The notes below the pieces were generated by a model. That model saw only the letters and a program-made list of their open reading frames with translations. It was not told where the DNA came from and searched no databases. From the NCBI GenBank assembly GCA_937899245.1, contig CALDKB010000049.1, positions 124,001 through 188,000 of the forward strand: a stretch of 64,000 bases of DNA. Direction: 5' to 3'. A program made the position numbers and the translations under genes. This DNA comes from an uncultured Bacteroidales bacterium (lineage in GTDB: Bacteria; Bacteroidota; Bacteroidia; Bacteroidales; ML635J-15). Below, piece after piece: positions 24,656 to 33,279 of the stretch. Within the stretch, counting starts at the first letter, position 1. Every line of letters begins with the position of its first letter.

Positions 24656-24664
24656 GTATCTTTG
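24636..24664 (+). promoter_or_regulatory. Promoter of the HPt gene, overlapping the terminator
   Basis: TTG at 24636-24638 (in the terminator loop), 18 bases, TATCTTTG at 24657-24664. Transcription would start about 7 bases before the ATG at 24677, nearly leaderless. Confidence 0.55.
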
Positions 24665-24676
24665 ACTTTGGTACTT

Positions 24677-25021
24677 ATGGAAAAAGTAAAAGTTGACATA
24701 GATGCCCTTATGGAGCGAACGGCTTTCGACAAGCAACTTGCTGGAGAATTGCTTGCGTGCTTGGAAAGTGATTTGCAGGAAAAGAAGAAAGCTCTAGTGT
24801 CGGCAGCTAGCGATGCTAACAGACAGCAGATGTTGGCTTTGCTTCATGCATTTAAGGGCGAAATAGGAATCTTCGGGTTTGTCAGTATTGATGGCCTTAT
24901 CGTCAGCTTGGAGCTTGAAATAAAAAATAGTGCCGATGCAAACTATGCGGAACGCTTTGACGAACTCTTTGCATCCATTGAAAAGCATATAGTTGAATTG
25001 AAAAAAATACTAAATAAATAA
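24677..25021 (+). CDS. HPt-domain phosphotransfer protein
   Basis: A 114-residue all-helical protein. LLHAFKGEIGIFGF (56-69) carries the HPt signature with phospho-accepting His57 and the HxxKG pattern (Lys60, Gly61). It has no other domain, so it is a free histidine phosphotransferase linking a hybrid kinase and a regulator. The hybrid kinase partner is not in the window; the adjacent LytS/LytTR pair is not of the phosphorelay type. The ATG at 24677 is preferred over an upstream TTG inside the terminator. SPFH gene follows after 12 bases. Confidence 0.82.
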   Translation: MEKVKVDIDALMERTAFDKQLAGELLACLESDLQEKKKALVSAASDANRQQMLALLHAFKGEIGIFGFVSIDGLIVSLELEIKNSADANYAERFDELFASIEKHIVELKKILNK

Positions 25022-25033
25022 AAACAGAGAAAT

Positions 25034-26176
25034 ATGGGACTATTTACAAAACTGAAAAATGAGTTCATCGACATTATCGAATGGCTTGATTCGAGTAATG
25101 ACACTATTGTATATCGTTTTGAGCGATATCAGAATGAGATAAAGATGGGAGCGAAACTTACCGTAAGGGAGTCTCAAGTTGCAGTGTTTATAAATGAGGG
25201 TCAGATTGCTGATGTATTTCAGCCTGGCATGTATACACTAACAACCGAGAACATGCCAATCCTTTCTACATTGAAGGGTTGGAAATATGGTTTCAACAGC
25301 CCGTTCAAGGCAGAAGTTTATTTTGTAAACACAAAGAAATTCCTTGACAACAAATGGGGAACTCCAAATCCGGTCATGATGCGCGATCCAGAATTTGGTC
25401 CTATACGCTTGAGAGCTTTTGGTGTATATGAATATAGGGTGGAAGATGCCGCAAAGTTCATTAAGGATGTTGTTGGTACCGATGGCGACTTTACAGTTGA
25501 CAAGATTAACAACCAGTTGAGAAACATTATTATAACCCGTTTCACTGATGCAGTTGGCGAATCCAAGATTCCTGTATTGGACATGGCGTCAAACTACAAC
25601 GAATTTTCTGAAAAGATAGGTCAGGTTATCATAGACGAATATAAGGAATATGGTTTGAACATGACCAAGTTCCTTGTGTCGAACATCAGTCTCCCAGAAG
25701 AAGTTGAAAAGATGCTCGACAAACGTTCAAGCATGGGTATTCTTGGCGACATGGGAAAATACACTCAGTTCCAGGCCGCAAATGCAATGGAAGCAGCAGC
25801 AACAAACCCTGGTGGCGGAGCGGCAGCTTCAGGCATGGGCATGGGTATGGGATTTGCAATGGCAGGACAGATGATGAATGCCATGAATCCTCAGCAGCAG
25901 ATGTATCAGCAGTCGCAGCAACAGCAAATGGCACCACCGCCTATGCCGGCTCAGTCGACATATTTTGTCGCAGTAAACGGCCAGCAGTCGGGACCTTATA
26001 ATATGGGTGCTTTGCAGGGAATGGTTGCTAATGGACAATTGACTAGGGAATCTTTGGTATGGAAGCAGGGAATGCCGGCATGGGCTGCAGCAGGAATTGT
26101 TCCTGAATTGTCGGCTTTGTTTGGCGCCGTGCCACCTCCAATGCCGGGTCAGGTGCCACCAATACCAGGTATGTAA
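25034..26176 (+). CDS. SPFH-domain protein with C-terminal GYF_2 domain
   Basis: 380 residues. Residues about 20-240 are an SPFH/Band-7 domain of the YdjI (virion core-like) type: DTIVYRFERYQNEIKMGAKLTVRESQVAVFINEGQIADVFQPGMYTL. Residues 255-310 are a Gly/Met/Gln/Pro-rich linker (runs of GMGMG and QQQ). Residues about 313-365 are a GYF_2 domain (YFVAVNGQQSGPYNMGALQGMV, LVWKQGMPAWAAAG), expected to bind proline-rich peptides, and the tail is itself proline-rich (PPPMPGQVPPIPGM). No membrane helix is seen. Likely a membrane-microdomain or scaffold protein; partners unknown. Same strand and probably same transcript as the HPt gene. Confidence 0.85.
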   Translation: MGLFTKLKNEFIDIIEWLDSSNDTIVYRFERYQNEIKMGAKLTVRESQVAVFINEGQIADVFQPGMYTLTTENMPILSTLKGWKYGFNSPFKAEVYFVNTKKFLDNKWGTPNPVMMRDPEFGPIRLRAFGVYEYRVEDAAKFIKDVVGTDGDFTVDKINNQLRNIIITRFTDAVGESKIPVLDMASNYNEFSEKIGQVIIDEYKEYGLNMTKFLVSNISLPEEVEKMLDKRSSMGILGDMGKYTQFQAANAMEAAATNPGGGAAASGMGMGMGFAMAGQMMNAMNPQQQMYQQSQQQQMAPPPMPAQSTYFVAVNGQQSGPYNMGALQGMVANGQLTRESLVWKQGMPAWAAAGIVPELSALFGAVPPPMPGQVPPIPGM

Positions 26177-26202
26177 AATCGAATTATTAAAACTATAATG
26201 TT

Positions 26203-26586
26203 ATGAAATTAAGGTGTTTTTTATTGGTAGCTTTTGCTGCATTGACTTTAAGCGCTCAGTCGCAGGTACTTACCGCAAATGAAGTCCCCGAAGGATTAAA
26301 TCCGGAAGAATATCAATTTCCAAGGATGGAAGAATTCGAACAGCAGATGCCGAAGGATGCGGACTTATGCTCCGTATCGTTTGAAAACGCAACTGGATAT
26401 TATGTCGATGTATGGATTGACAAATCATACAAGGGCAGAATCACACCTTGGAAACGCATGGCAATAAAACTTGCAACTAAGGAATATGAAATATATTTCA
26501 GGACAAGTGGCGGTACTTTCCAGTGGTATTCAAAGGGCGATTGCGAAAGTGCATTCGTTTTGGAGGTAGAGGAAGAGGAAGAATAG
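26203..26586 (+). CDS. Small secreted protein of unknown function
   Basis: 127 residues with signal peptide MKLRCFLLVAFAALTLSAQSQ. The mature part is acidic (ends EVEEEEE) and contains VSFENATGYYVDVWIDKSYKGRITPWKRMAIKLATKEYEIYF, a compact beta-rich pattern. I recognise no family. It sits between the SPFH gene (26 bases upstream) and nrnA (2 bases downstream). Confidence 0.65.
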   Translation: MKLRCFLLVAFAALTLSAQSQVLTANEVPEGLNPEEYQFPRMEEFEQQMPKDADLCSVSFENATGYYVDVWIDKSYKGRITPWKRMAIKLATKEYEIYFRTSGGTFQWYSKGDCESAFVLEVEEEEE

Positions 26587-26588
26587 TA

Positions 26589-27629
26589 ATGCCGATAATT
26601 AGTGCCTTTGCAAAAGAACTTGCTATATTCTCAGAGAGATTGACTCTTTCTGAGAATATAGTTATTATACACCATTATAATCCTGATGGCGATGCCGTCG
26701 GCTCTTCTTTGGGATTATATAATGCGATAAAGCAGATGGGGAAAAAAGTTCAGGTCATAAGCCCGACTATTTTCCCTGACAATTTGAAATGGCTTCCTTG
26801 CGCCGATAAAATCAAGGTGCTAGGAAAAAAAACACAAAAGGACGATAGTCTCTTTGATGATGTCGACATGATAATATGCGTCGATTTAAACGCAAGGAAT
26901 CGTGTGGGAAATATACGTCCGCAATTTGAAAGTTCTAAGGCTTATAAAGTTGTTTTTGACCACCATCCGTATGTCGAGGACTTTACGGATCTGGCTATAG
27001 AAGACACAACATACTCCTCTGCATGTGAACTTGTCTTCGAGGTCATTGAAAATACTTTCCTTAACCAATACTTTAATAAGGATGTCATGACATGCCTATA
27101 TACAGGCATACTAACTGACACTGGCTCTTTTCAGTATAACTCGTCCAATCCGAATCTTTTCAGGATTGTAGGGAAAATAATGGAATATGGAATCGAAAAG
27201 AACCAGATCTACAACAAGCTGTTTAATGCATGGTCGGAAAATCGCACCCGCTTTATGGGGTTTGCAATGCTTAACCGAATGGTTGTAATGCCAGAATATA
27301 AGACTGCTTACATATATATTACGGCAGACGACAGAAAAAAATTCAACGAGCAATTTGGCGACACGGAGAATTTTGTGAATCTGCCGATGCAGATAAAAGG
27401 TATCGTATTTACCGCCATATTTATTGAAAGGGACAACTTTGTAAAAGCAAGCTTCCGTTCGAAAGGAACTTTCGACGTTAACTTGTTCAGTTCAAGACAT
27501 TTTAATGGTGGTGGACATATAAACGCTTCTGGTGGAGAAAGTTACGAACAATTGTCGGTCGTGTGCCAAAAATTCGAAAGTCTAGTTAAGGGCGAATATT
27601 CCGATGAGTTGTTGAACTATATCTATTGA
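26589..27629 (+). CDS. nrnA: Bifunctional oligoribonuclease / pAp phosphatase (DHH-DHHA1)
   Basis: 346 residues from the ATG at 26589, 2 bases after the previous stop. DHH phosphoesterase motifs: IIHHYNPDGDAVGSSLGLY (motif I), CVDLNARNRVG (II), VVFDHHPYVEDF (III) and GILTDTGSFQYNSSN (IV). The DHHA1 domain ends with SSRHFNGGGHINASGG, the RNA-binding GGGH motif. NrnA degrades oligonucleotides of 2-5 residues and dephosphorylates 3'-phosphoadenosine 5'-phosphate in the cytosol. First of five tightly packed genes: NrnA, three FKBPs, NadD. Confidence 0.93.
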   Translation: MPIISAFAKELAIFSERLTLSENIVIIHHYNPDGDAVGSSLGLYNAIKQMGKKVQVISPTIFPDNLKWLPCADKIKVLGKKTQKDDSLFDDVDMIICVDLNARNRVGNIRPQFESSKAYKVVFDHHPYVEDFTDLAIEDTTYSSACELVFEVIENTFLNQYFNKDVMTCLYTGILTDTGSFQYNSSNPNLFRIVGKIMEYGIEKNQIYNKLFNAWSENRTRFMGFAMLNRMVVMPEYKTAYIYITADDRKKFNEQFGDTENFVNLPMQIKGIVFTAIFIERDNFVKASFRSKGTFDVNLFSSRHFNGGGHINASGGESYEQLSVVCQKFESLVKGEYSDELLNYIY

Positions 27630-27633
27630 TTCC

Positions 27634-28224
27634 GTGAGAAAAGTTCTAACATATTTATTTGTTTTCACATGCTTGTTTGCCTTGTTGTCGTGCAGTTCGA
27701 AAAAAGAACCGGCCGAAACAAAGGTGCCGTACTCGCAAATAAAAAACGAGAACAAAGAGGAAACGATAAAGATAAACCACGATATGCTTGATGTAAATCG
27801 AGATGTAATAAACAAGTATATAGAACGTCACAAATGGCAGATGACTGAAACCGAAACAGGATTGTTCTATATGATTTACGGAAAGTCTAATGGTGTAGAA
27901 GTGAAAAGTGGCGACGAAGTCGAATTTACATATAAGACTACACTTTTGAATGGAGATGTGCTGTACGATTCGGAAACATTGGGCAACAGGAAGTTGACTA
28001 TTGACAAGAACCAGGAGGAGGCGGGGTTGAATGAAGGTCTAAAGTTAATGAATGAAGGTGAAAGTGCCTATTTTATTATTCCTCCGCATTTGGCTTTCGG
28101 CGTGCCGGGCGATTCGTACAAAGTGCCTCCTTATTCGGTACTAATCTATGATGTAAAGATTATAAAAGTGAAATCGCCTAATGATAATTTAGATATTGAA
28201 TCCAACGGTCAAGTTGTATTATGA
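27634..28224 (+). CDS. FKBP-type peptidyl-prolyl isomerase lipoprotein (one domain)
   Basis: 196 residues from a GTG at 27634, 4 bases after nrnA. Lipoprotein signal MRKVLTYLFVFTCLFALLSC, with Cys20 as the lipidated residue. Residues about 85-185 are an FKBP domain (VKSGDEVEFTYKTTLLNGDVLYDSE, GLNEGLKLMNEGESAYFIIPPHLAFG, PPYSVLIYDVKI). It should catalyse proline isomerisation in the periplasm, tethered to a membrane. Related lipoproteins include GldI of gliding flavobacteria. Overlaps the next gene by 4 bases. Confidence 0.88.
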   Translation: MRKVLTYLFVFTCLFALLSCSSKKEPAETKVPYSQIKNENKEETIKINHDMLDVNRDVINKYIERHKWQMTETETGLFYMIYGKSNGVEVKSGDEVEFTYKTTLLNGDVLYDSETLGNRKLTIDKNQEEAGLNEGLKLMNEGESAYFIIPPHLAFGVPGDSYKVPPYSVLIYDVKIIKVKSPNDNLDIESNGQVVL

Positions 28225-29087
28225 CAAGAAGAATATTTTATGCGATATTTGCGCTTTCGGCAGCATTGATTTCCTCGTGTGGCGACAAGTATGGAGATTT
28301 TGAGGTTGCAGAGTCTGGGTTGAACTACAGGATTGTTGAAGAAAATGTTGAAGGAAACACACCTCAGCTTGGTGATATTCTGGAACTTAAATATTCGTAT
28401 GAAATTGAAAACGGCAAGGTGCTGTTTAATTCTGAAAATGATGGGAAAAGGTATCTGAAAAAGTTGGAAAAACCTGCGCATCTTGGTGGAAGCATCGAAG
28501 ATGGACTGGCAATGATGCACGAAGGAGATTCGGCTATATTTAAAATTACGGCAGAGAATTTTATGCTGTTTTCGGAGAAAAATGGCAAATTGCCAGAAGG
28601 TGTAAATGCTCTGGACCAAATAATTATAAAGGTTCGTCTAGTCGATATAATGGATAAGAACGACATGGAAATGTACATGGCGTCTTCATACCATAGTGGA
28701 GAAGAGAAAGAACTTGAAATTCTTGAAAATTATATAAAAAATGCAAACATCACAGAAGAGCCGACTTCAAGTGGTGTATATATAGTTGTAAATGAAGAGG
28801 GTAGAGGCGATTGCATAGCCGACGGTGATGTTGTTACGCTAAACTACACGTTGACACTTGTAGATGGCGTTTTGGTAGAGACTACACTTGGAAACGAACC
28901 TATGGTTTATGTCGTTGGACGTGACAGGATGATACCGGGATGGGAAGAAGCCATGTCTAGGCTAAAAAAAGGTTCTTCCGCCCAATTCATAATTCCGTCA
29001 AAAATGGCGTATGGTTCAGCCGGGAAGGGCAATATTTTGCCATACTCAACGTTAATATTTGACATTGATATTATTGATGTGCAATGA
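28221..29087 (+). CDS. FKBP-type lipoprotein with two FKBP-like domains
   Basis: 288 residues; lipoprotein signal ending LISSC (Cys20). The first FKBP-like domain (about 45-145) is degenerate: it lacks several aromatic pocket residues and ends NFMLFSEKNGKLP instead of an AYG motif. The second (about 185-288) is closer to consensus: GDVVTLNYTLTLVDG, MIPGWEEAMSRLKKGSSAQFIIPSKMAYGSAG, LPYSTLIFDIDI. It may pair one binding domain with one catalytic domain. ATGA overlap with both neighbours. Confidence 0.87.
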   Translation: MTRRIFYAIFALSAALISSCGDKYGDFEVAESGLNYRIVEENVEGNTPQLGDILELKYSYEIENGKVLFNSENDGKRYLKKLEKPAHLGGSIEDGLAMMHEGDSAIFKITAENFMLFSEKNGKLPEGVNALDQIIIKVRLVDIMDKNDMEMYMASSYHSGEEKELEILENYIKNANITEEPTSSGVYIVVNEEGRGDCIADGDVVTLNYTLTLVDGVLVETTLGNEPMVYVVGRDRMIPGWEEAMSRLKKGSSAQFIIPSKMAYGSAGKGNILPYSTLIFDIDIIDVQ

Positions 29088-30112
29088 GATATAGTATTTT
29101 GGCAATATTATTTGCGATTGCAATATCGGCCTTAGCATTGTCTTGCAATGATGGTGACAAGAACAATGAAAAAGACAAGTCAGACAAGAATAAACATGTC
29201 GATTCGGATTCCTTGTTGTCGCAATGGAACTACAGCAACGATTCAGGTGAAGTGGCCATGATGGTTTTCGGTGAAAATGGTGAGTGCGACTATGTAGTTG
29301 ATCGTCCCGAAAACGTATTTCTAAAGACTTCGACAGGAATAGAATATAAGATTGTAAAAGCTTCTAAGTCAAGACGTACACCTCAGATAGGCGACATTTT
29401 GTACATGGACATGACATACAGGACGGAAAAAACTGATTCCTTGTTGTTTTCAAGTAAAGATTTAAACGAGGAATTTAAGTTGCGTATGTCAGCACCTGCT
29501 GCAAAAGGTTGTATCGAAGAAGCATTTTTGCTACTGCATGAAGGCGATAGTGCTGTTATAAAGGTCGACGCCATCGATTTTTTCATCAAATCACAAGGCA
29601 AGATTAACATACCTGCATTTATAAATAAAGGCGAACGCCTTGTGTTTAATGTGAAACTGAAGAAAATTGTTTCGAGTGTCGACTATGCAAAAGCAAATAA
29701 AGATGTGTATAAGAAGAGGATAGAGGAGGAGAACAGCATGATAAACAGGTTCCTCATGAATATGAACTATCCGAAAAGAAAAACCGACAGCGGTTTGCAC
29801 ATATTGACTATCAGCGGTGGAACCGGAAAGAAACCAAGTGTCGGCAGTACGGTTAAGATTGACTATACAGCGGCATTCATTGACGGATCCGTATTCGACT
29901 CCACGTTGGAACGTTCGGAACCATTTTCTTTTGTTACAGGGAAAAAACAAGTAATTGAAGGTCTTGATGAAGCCGTCATGAACATGTGCGTAGGCGAACA
30001 TTGCCTTGTCGTGATTCCATTCCGACTGGCTTACGGCGACCAGAAATACGGTAATATAATTCCACCATTTAGTACGTTAGTATTTGAAATAGAACTACTT
30101 GATGCAAAATAA
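29084..30112 (+). CDS. FKBP-type lipoprotein with degenerate and intact FKBP domains
   Basis: 342 residues. Lipoprotein signal ends ALALSC (Cys21), followed by a very charged linker rich in Lys, Asp and Asn. The N-terminal FKBP-like unit (about 100-200) lacks the catalytic pocket; the C-terminal unit (about 245-342) is typical: VGSTVKIDYTAAFIDGSVFDSTLERSEPFSFVTGKKQVIEGLDEAV and IPFRLAYGDQKYGNIIPPFSTLVFEIEL. Same layout as the preceding gene, consistent with duplication. Overlaps the previous gene by 4 bases and nadD by 11. Confidence 0.87.
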   Translation: MRYSILAILFAIAISALALSCNDGDKNNEKDKSDKNKHVDSDSLLSQWNYSNDSGEVAMMVFGENGECDYVVDRPENVFLKTSTGIEYKIVKASKSRRTPQIGDILYMDMTYRTEKTDSLLFSSKDLNEEFKLRMSAPAAKGCIEEAFLLLHEGDSAVIKVDAIDFFIKSQGKINIPAFINKGERLVFNVKLKKIVSSVDYAKANKDVYKKRIEEENSMINRFLMNMNYPKRKTDSGLHILTISGGTGKKPSVGSTVKIDYTAAFIDGSVFDSTLERSEPFSFVTGKKQVIEGLDEAVMNMCVGEHCLVVIPFRLAYGDQKYGNIIPPFSTLVFEIELLDAK

Positions 30113-30707
30113 GAAAAAGGAGATATTGCTGTATTTCGGTTCGTTCAATCCAATTCATATTGGACATATGGCTATAGCGAACTATCTTGTAGAATACACC
30201 AATGTTGACGAATTGTGGTTCGTTGTAACACCACATAATCCGCTGAAAAAATCATCCACACTAATAGACGATCGCGTCAGACAGCATCTGGTGCAACTGG
30301 CAATTGATTCGTATCCGAAGTTTAGAGTTTCGGACATTGAGTTTTATTTGCCGAAGCCAAATTATACGGTAACGACGTTGGCTTATTTGTCGGAAAAATT
30401 TCCAGACTACAATTTTAGCATATTGATTGGCGGAGATAATTTGGCATCGTTTCATAAATGGAAAAACTACGAAGTAATTTTAAGGAATTATAAATTGTAT
30501 GTTTACCGTAGACCAGGCTATGAAATCGTTGAATATGAAAATTCCAATATTGAAATTGTCGACGCTCCGCTAATTGAAATCTCATCAAGTTTTATTCGCG
30601 AGTCGATTGGCAATGGCAAGGATGTTAGATTTTTTATGCCGCCAAAAGTTTCAGAATATATTGAACAGATGGGATATTGGAAAGAAAGGAAATCATTATC
30701 CGATTAA
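30102..30707 (+). CDS. nadD: Nicotinate-nucleotide adenylyltransferase
   Basis: 201 residues from the ATG at 30102, overlapping the FKBP gene end by 11 bases. Nucleotidyltransferase motifs: YFGSFNPIHIGHMAIANYL (HxGH at the ATP site), FVVTPHNPLKK, IGGDNLASFHKWKNYE, and the C-terminal ISSSFIRES. It makes deamido-NAD from nicotinate mononucleotide and ATP. Last of its operon. In 30708-30844 there is a loose inverted repeat (CCTTATTT at 30742, AAATAAGG at 30793) that may end transcription, otherwise nothing. Confidence 0.95.
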   Translation: MQNKKKEILLYFGSFNPIHIGHMAIANYLVEYTNVDELWFVVTPHNPLKKSSTLIDDRVRQHLVQLAIDSYPKFRVSDIEFYLPKPNYTVTTLAYLSEKFPDYNFSILIGGDNLASFHKWKNYEVILRNYKLYVYRRPGYEIVEYENSNIEIVDAPLIEISSSFIRESIGNGKDVRFFMPPKVSEYIEQMGYWKERKSLSD

Positions 30708-30844
30708 ATCATGTTACGAAAAATTTCAAAGCAAGGGAGAACCTTATTTTTGTTTTTTCACATGTTATTTGACATAATATAAATTATAAGACAAATAAGG
30801 GTGAAATATCTAAAGCCATTATGGTTGCCATATTTGCGCGCGGC

Positions 30845-31672
30845 TTATGGCTCGACCATGAAATTTATATAGAAATTGTATTTGGAATCTAGTTGCTTTT
30901 CATTTATGGTTTCGCTGTCGCAGAAATTGTCAAGAGTCAATTCCGATTTTTCATACACAGGAATTACAACGTCATAAATTCGTTCAACAACTTTAACTTC
31001 GTTATCTCTTGTAAAAGTAATCTTTTGTGGAATCCAGCCAGTGCCACCAATTTGAATATAATTTTCTATATCAATCTGGTATATGTGTCCATCTTTGTTT
31101 TTGATATATTTCACTGGAAATAGCGTCTTCGAGTCAAACCATATTTGACTGCTGTCGGCATATTTATCTGAATACTCAGGAATTCCAACAATGTAAAAAT
31201 TATCATCGTTTCTGTTATAACGGCAAAATTCCGAAATATTTACCTCATTTAGTTCTTCAAGACGGCTCATGATATCTTTTTTCGTAGAATTGAAAATATC
31301 CATGGCTGTTAATATAAAGTCGTTATTGGCAGGATGTTGTGAGGTTAACAAGCCGTTTGTAAACGTGAAAACGCTGTCGTTTTTATGAATATATCCGTTA
31401 TTGTTTTGGATGTCGGTCTTTATGATAGATTGTGCAGGATAAACATATTCGCCGCTGTAAGTGCTTCGTTTCTCGACGTTTCCATCTTTCATTTTTGTTA
31501 CCGAAAGCATAAATCTGACATCAGTAAACCAAGAGCCGTAATATTGTTTTTCGATTGCTGCGAACAGAGATTCAGAAGAATTAATTCCTGTAGAACACGA
31601 ATTTGCCATAACCATCAATGTCATGGCAAAAACAATCGGGATAATATTCTTAAAGCGCGAAAAAATAAGCAT
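30845..31672 (-). CDS. Putative lipoprotein, possibly LolA-like
   Basis: 275 residues. The N-terminus has a basic start, a hydrophobic run and MVMANSCST, a plausible lipobox with Cys26 lipidated. The mature part is rich in beta strands (TYSGEYVYPAQSIIKTDI, GLLTSQHPANNDFIL, IWFDSKTLFPVKYIKNKDGHIYQIDIENY, GTGWIPQKITFTRDN), in the manner of LolA/LppX outer-membrane lipoprotein carriers, where a lipid-binding half-barrel is formed. I am not certain of the family. Its ATG overlaps the hutI stop by one base. Confidence 0.6.
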   Translation of the reverse strand: MLIFSRFKNIIPIVFAMTLMVMANSCSTGINSSESLFAAIEKQYYGSWFTDVRFMLSVTKMKDGNVEKRSTYSGEYVYPAQSIIKTDIQNNNGYIHKNDSVFTFTNGLLTSQHPANNDFILTAMDIFNSTKKDIMSRLEELNEVNISEFCRYNRNDDNFYIVGIPEYSDKYADSSQIWFDSKTLFPVKYIKNKDGHIYQIDIENYIQIGGTGWIPQKITFTRDNEVKVVERIYDVVIPVYEKSELTLDNFCDSETINEKQLDSKYNFYINFMVEP

Positions 31673-32922
31673 TAGATAATTTCGCCGTTAAGTATAATCG
31701 TATCGATTAAGTCGCTGCAATAAGCGTATGGCATAAATTCGATTGAAGGAATATCCTTTGTAATAAACAAGTTAGCTTTTTTACCTACAGTAATACTGCC
31801 GGCTATGTCGCTGACACCCATTGCGTATGCGGAATTCAAAGTGGCGGCAATTATAGCTTCCTCCGGAAGCATTTTGTAGTTGACACAAGCCAATGACATC
31901 ATGAACTTCATGTTTCCGGCAGGAGAAGAGCCCGGATTATAGTCGGAAGCGATAGCAACAGGAAGCCCCGCTCCTATCATCTTACGTGCCGGTGCGTATG
32001 GCATATTCAAGAAAAAGGCTGCGCCAGGAAGTATTGTCGGCATAGTTTCGCTATCCTTCAAAATTTCAATTTCTTCGTCTCCTGTATATTCGATGTGGTC
32101 AACAGACAGAGCATTATATTTAACACCCACCTGTATTCCACCAGACTTGGCCATTTCATTAGCATGAATCTTAGGTCTCATGCCATATTTTATGCCTGCC
32201 ATTAAGATGCGCTCAGTCTGTTCTGTAGTGAAAAATCCCTTGTCGCAGAAAACGTCGACATAGTCGGCCAGGTCCTCTGCTGCAACAAGCGGTAACATTT
32301 CGTTGATAATCTTGTCGACATAAGCATCCGGATCGTCCTTAAATTCTGTTGGAACGCCATGTGCGCCCAAGAATGTGGACTTTATTATTATAGGTGTAGT
32401 TTCCTTTATTCGCTTAATGACGCGCAACATTTTAAGTTCGCTTTCTGTATCAAGGCCATAACCGCTTTTAATTTCAACAGCGCCAGTGCCGAACGAAATT
32501 ATTTCGTTAATTCGTTCCATCGCTTGTCTGTAAAGTTCATCTTCGCTTGTGTTTCTTAATCTTTCTGCCGAATTAAGAATGCCGCCTCCGCGTTTTGCAA
32601 TCTGTTCGTAGCTCAGGCCTCTAATTTTGTCGCTGTATTCGATTTCGCGACTGCCCGCATAAACAAGATGTGTATGTGAGTCGCAAAATGACGGGAATAC
32701 CATCTTTCCTGTAGCATCCACTTCAATGCTCTTGTCGTCGTCGTCATCCCAGTTTGGATTCAGTTCGGACATTTTGCCGTAAGCGGCTATTTTATCATCG
32801 TTTATAATCAAATATGCATCCTTGATTGTCTGAAGTTTAGACATTTCATCTCCTTTTGCCAAAAGACGTCCGCTTTCGTCAACATTTACAAGTTCCTTTA
32901 TGTTACTTATTAAAGTTTTCAT
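31672..32922 (-). CDS. hutI: Imidazolonepropionase
   Basis: 416 residues of the amidohydrolase superfamily. Motifs: VFPSFCDSHTHLVYAGSREIEY (metal HxH and substrate Arg), KRGGGILNSAERLR, VEIKSGYGLDTESELKMLRVIKRI, STFLGAHGVPTEF, DVFCDKGFF, IHANEMAKSGG, and ASDYNPGSSPAGNM (metal Asp). It hydrolyses imidazolonepropionate to N-formimino-glutamate, the third step of histidine breakdown. hutH, hutU and the formimino-glutamate enzyme are not in the window. It lies between a DciA-like gene and a lipoprotein gene on one transcript. Confidence 0.95.
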   Translation of the reverse strand: MKTLISNIKELVNVDESGRLLAKGDEMSKLQTIKDAYLIINDDKIAAYGKMSELNPNWDDDDDKSIEVDATGKMVFPSFCDSHTHLVYAGSREIEYSDKIRGLSYEQIAKRGGGILNSAERLRNTSEDELYRQAMERINEIISFGTGAVEIKSGYGLDTESELKMLRVIKRIKETTPIIIKSTFLGAHGVPTEFKDDPDAYVDKIINEMLPLVAAEDLADYVDVFCDKGFFTTEQTERILMAGIKYGMRPKIHANEMAKSGGIQVGVKYNALSVDHIEYTGDEEIEILKDSETMPTILPGAAFFLNMPYAPARKMIGAGLPVAIASDYNPGSSPAGNMKFMMSLACVNYKMLPEEAIIAATLNSAYAMGVSDIAGSITVGKKANLFITKDIPSIEFMPYAYCSDLIDTIILNGEII

Positions 32923-32933
32923 GCTACTTATAT

Positions 32934-33227
32934 TTACCTTACAATAATTTCATCTATGGTGTCGTGTCCAACGGCTTGGTTGAGCTTATAGGTCAACTGG
33001 CTGCGGATCATCATGATTTCGCTGCGGATAATTGCTGAATTTAATTTGACATACATTTTCCTGCCGTTGATATTGATGTCTTCAGTGGCATTGGCGACAA
33101 ATTCACCTGCTACGTCCTTCCATGAGGATTTAATCTTTTGTTTGTAGTAACCATCAGCCAATGAGGAATTTGCAGCAATAACGGCTGCCAATATCGTACC
33201 AATATGCTTCTCTCCTTGCCTATCCAT
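32934..33227 (-). CDS. DUF721 / DciA-like protein
   Basis: 97 residues from the ATG at 33227 (a TTG two codons upstream is possible). The sequence GEKHIGTILAAVIAANSSLADGYYKQKIKSSWKDVAGEFVANATEDININGRKMYVKLNSAIIRSEIMMIRSQLTYKLNQ matches the DUF721 fold. The family includes DciA, which loads the replicative helicase in most bacteria without DnaC; short Bacteroidetes forms carry only this KH-like domain. A helicase-loading role is therefore possible but inferred. Read from the promoter at 33249-33279 with hutI 11 bases downstream. Confidence 0.8.
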   Translation of the reverse strand: MDRQGEKHIGTILAAVIAANSSLADGYYKQKIKSSWKDVAGEFVANATEDININGRKMYVKLNSAIIRSEIMMIRSQLTYKLNQAVGHDTIDEIIVR

Positions 33228-33248
33228 TTGCAATTGCTATATGACTTG

Positions 33249-33279
33249 CAAAGATATGAAAAACCAAGTTATATTCAAA
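33249..33279 (-). promoter_or_regulatory. Promoter of the dciA-like/hutI/lipoprotein operon
   Basis: On minus, TTTG (complement 33276-33279) then TATCTTTG (complement 33249-33256) with 19 bases between: a full-consensus Bacteroidetes promoter, 22 bases before the ATG at 33227. Confidence 0.68.
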
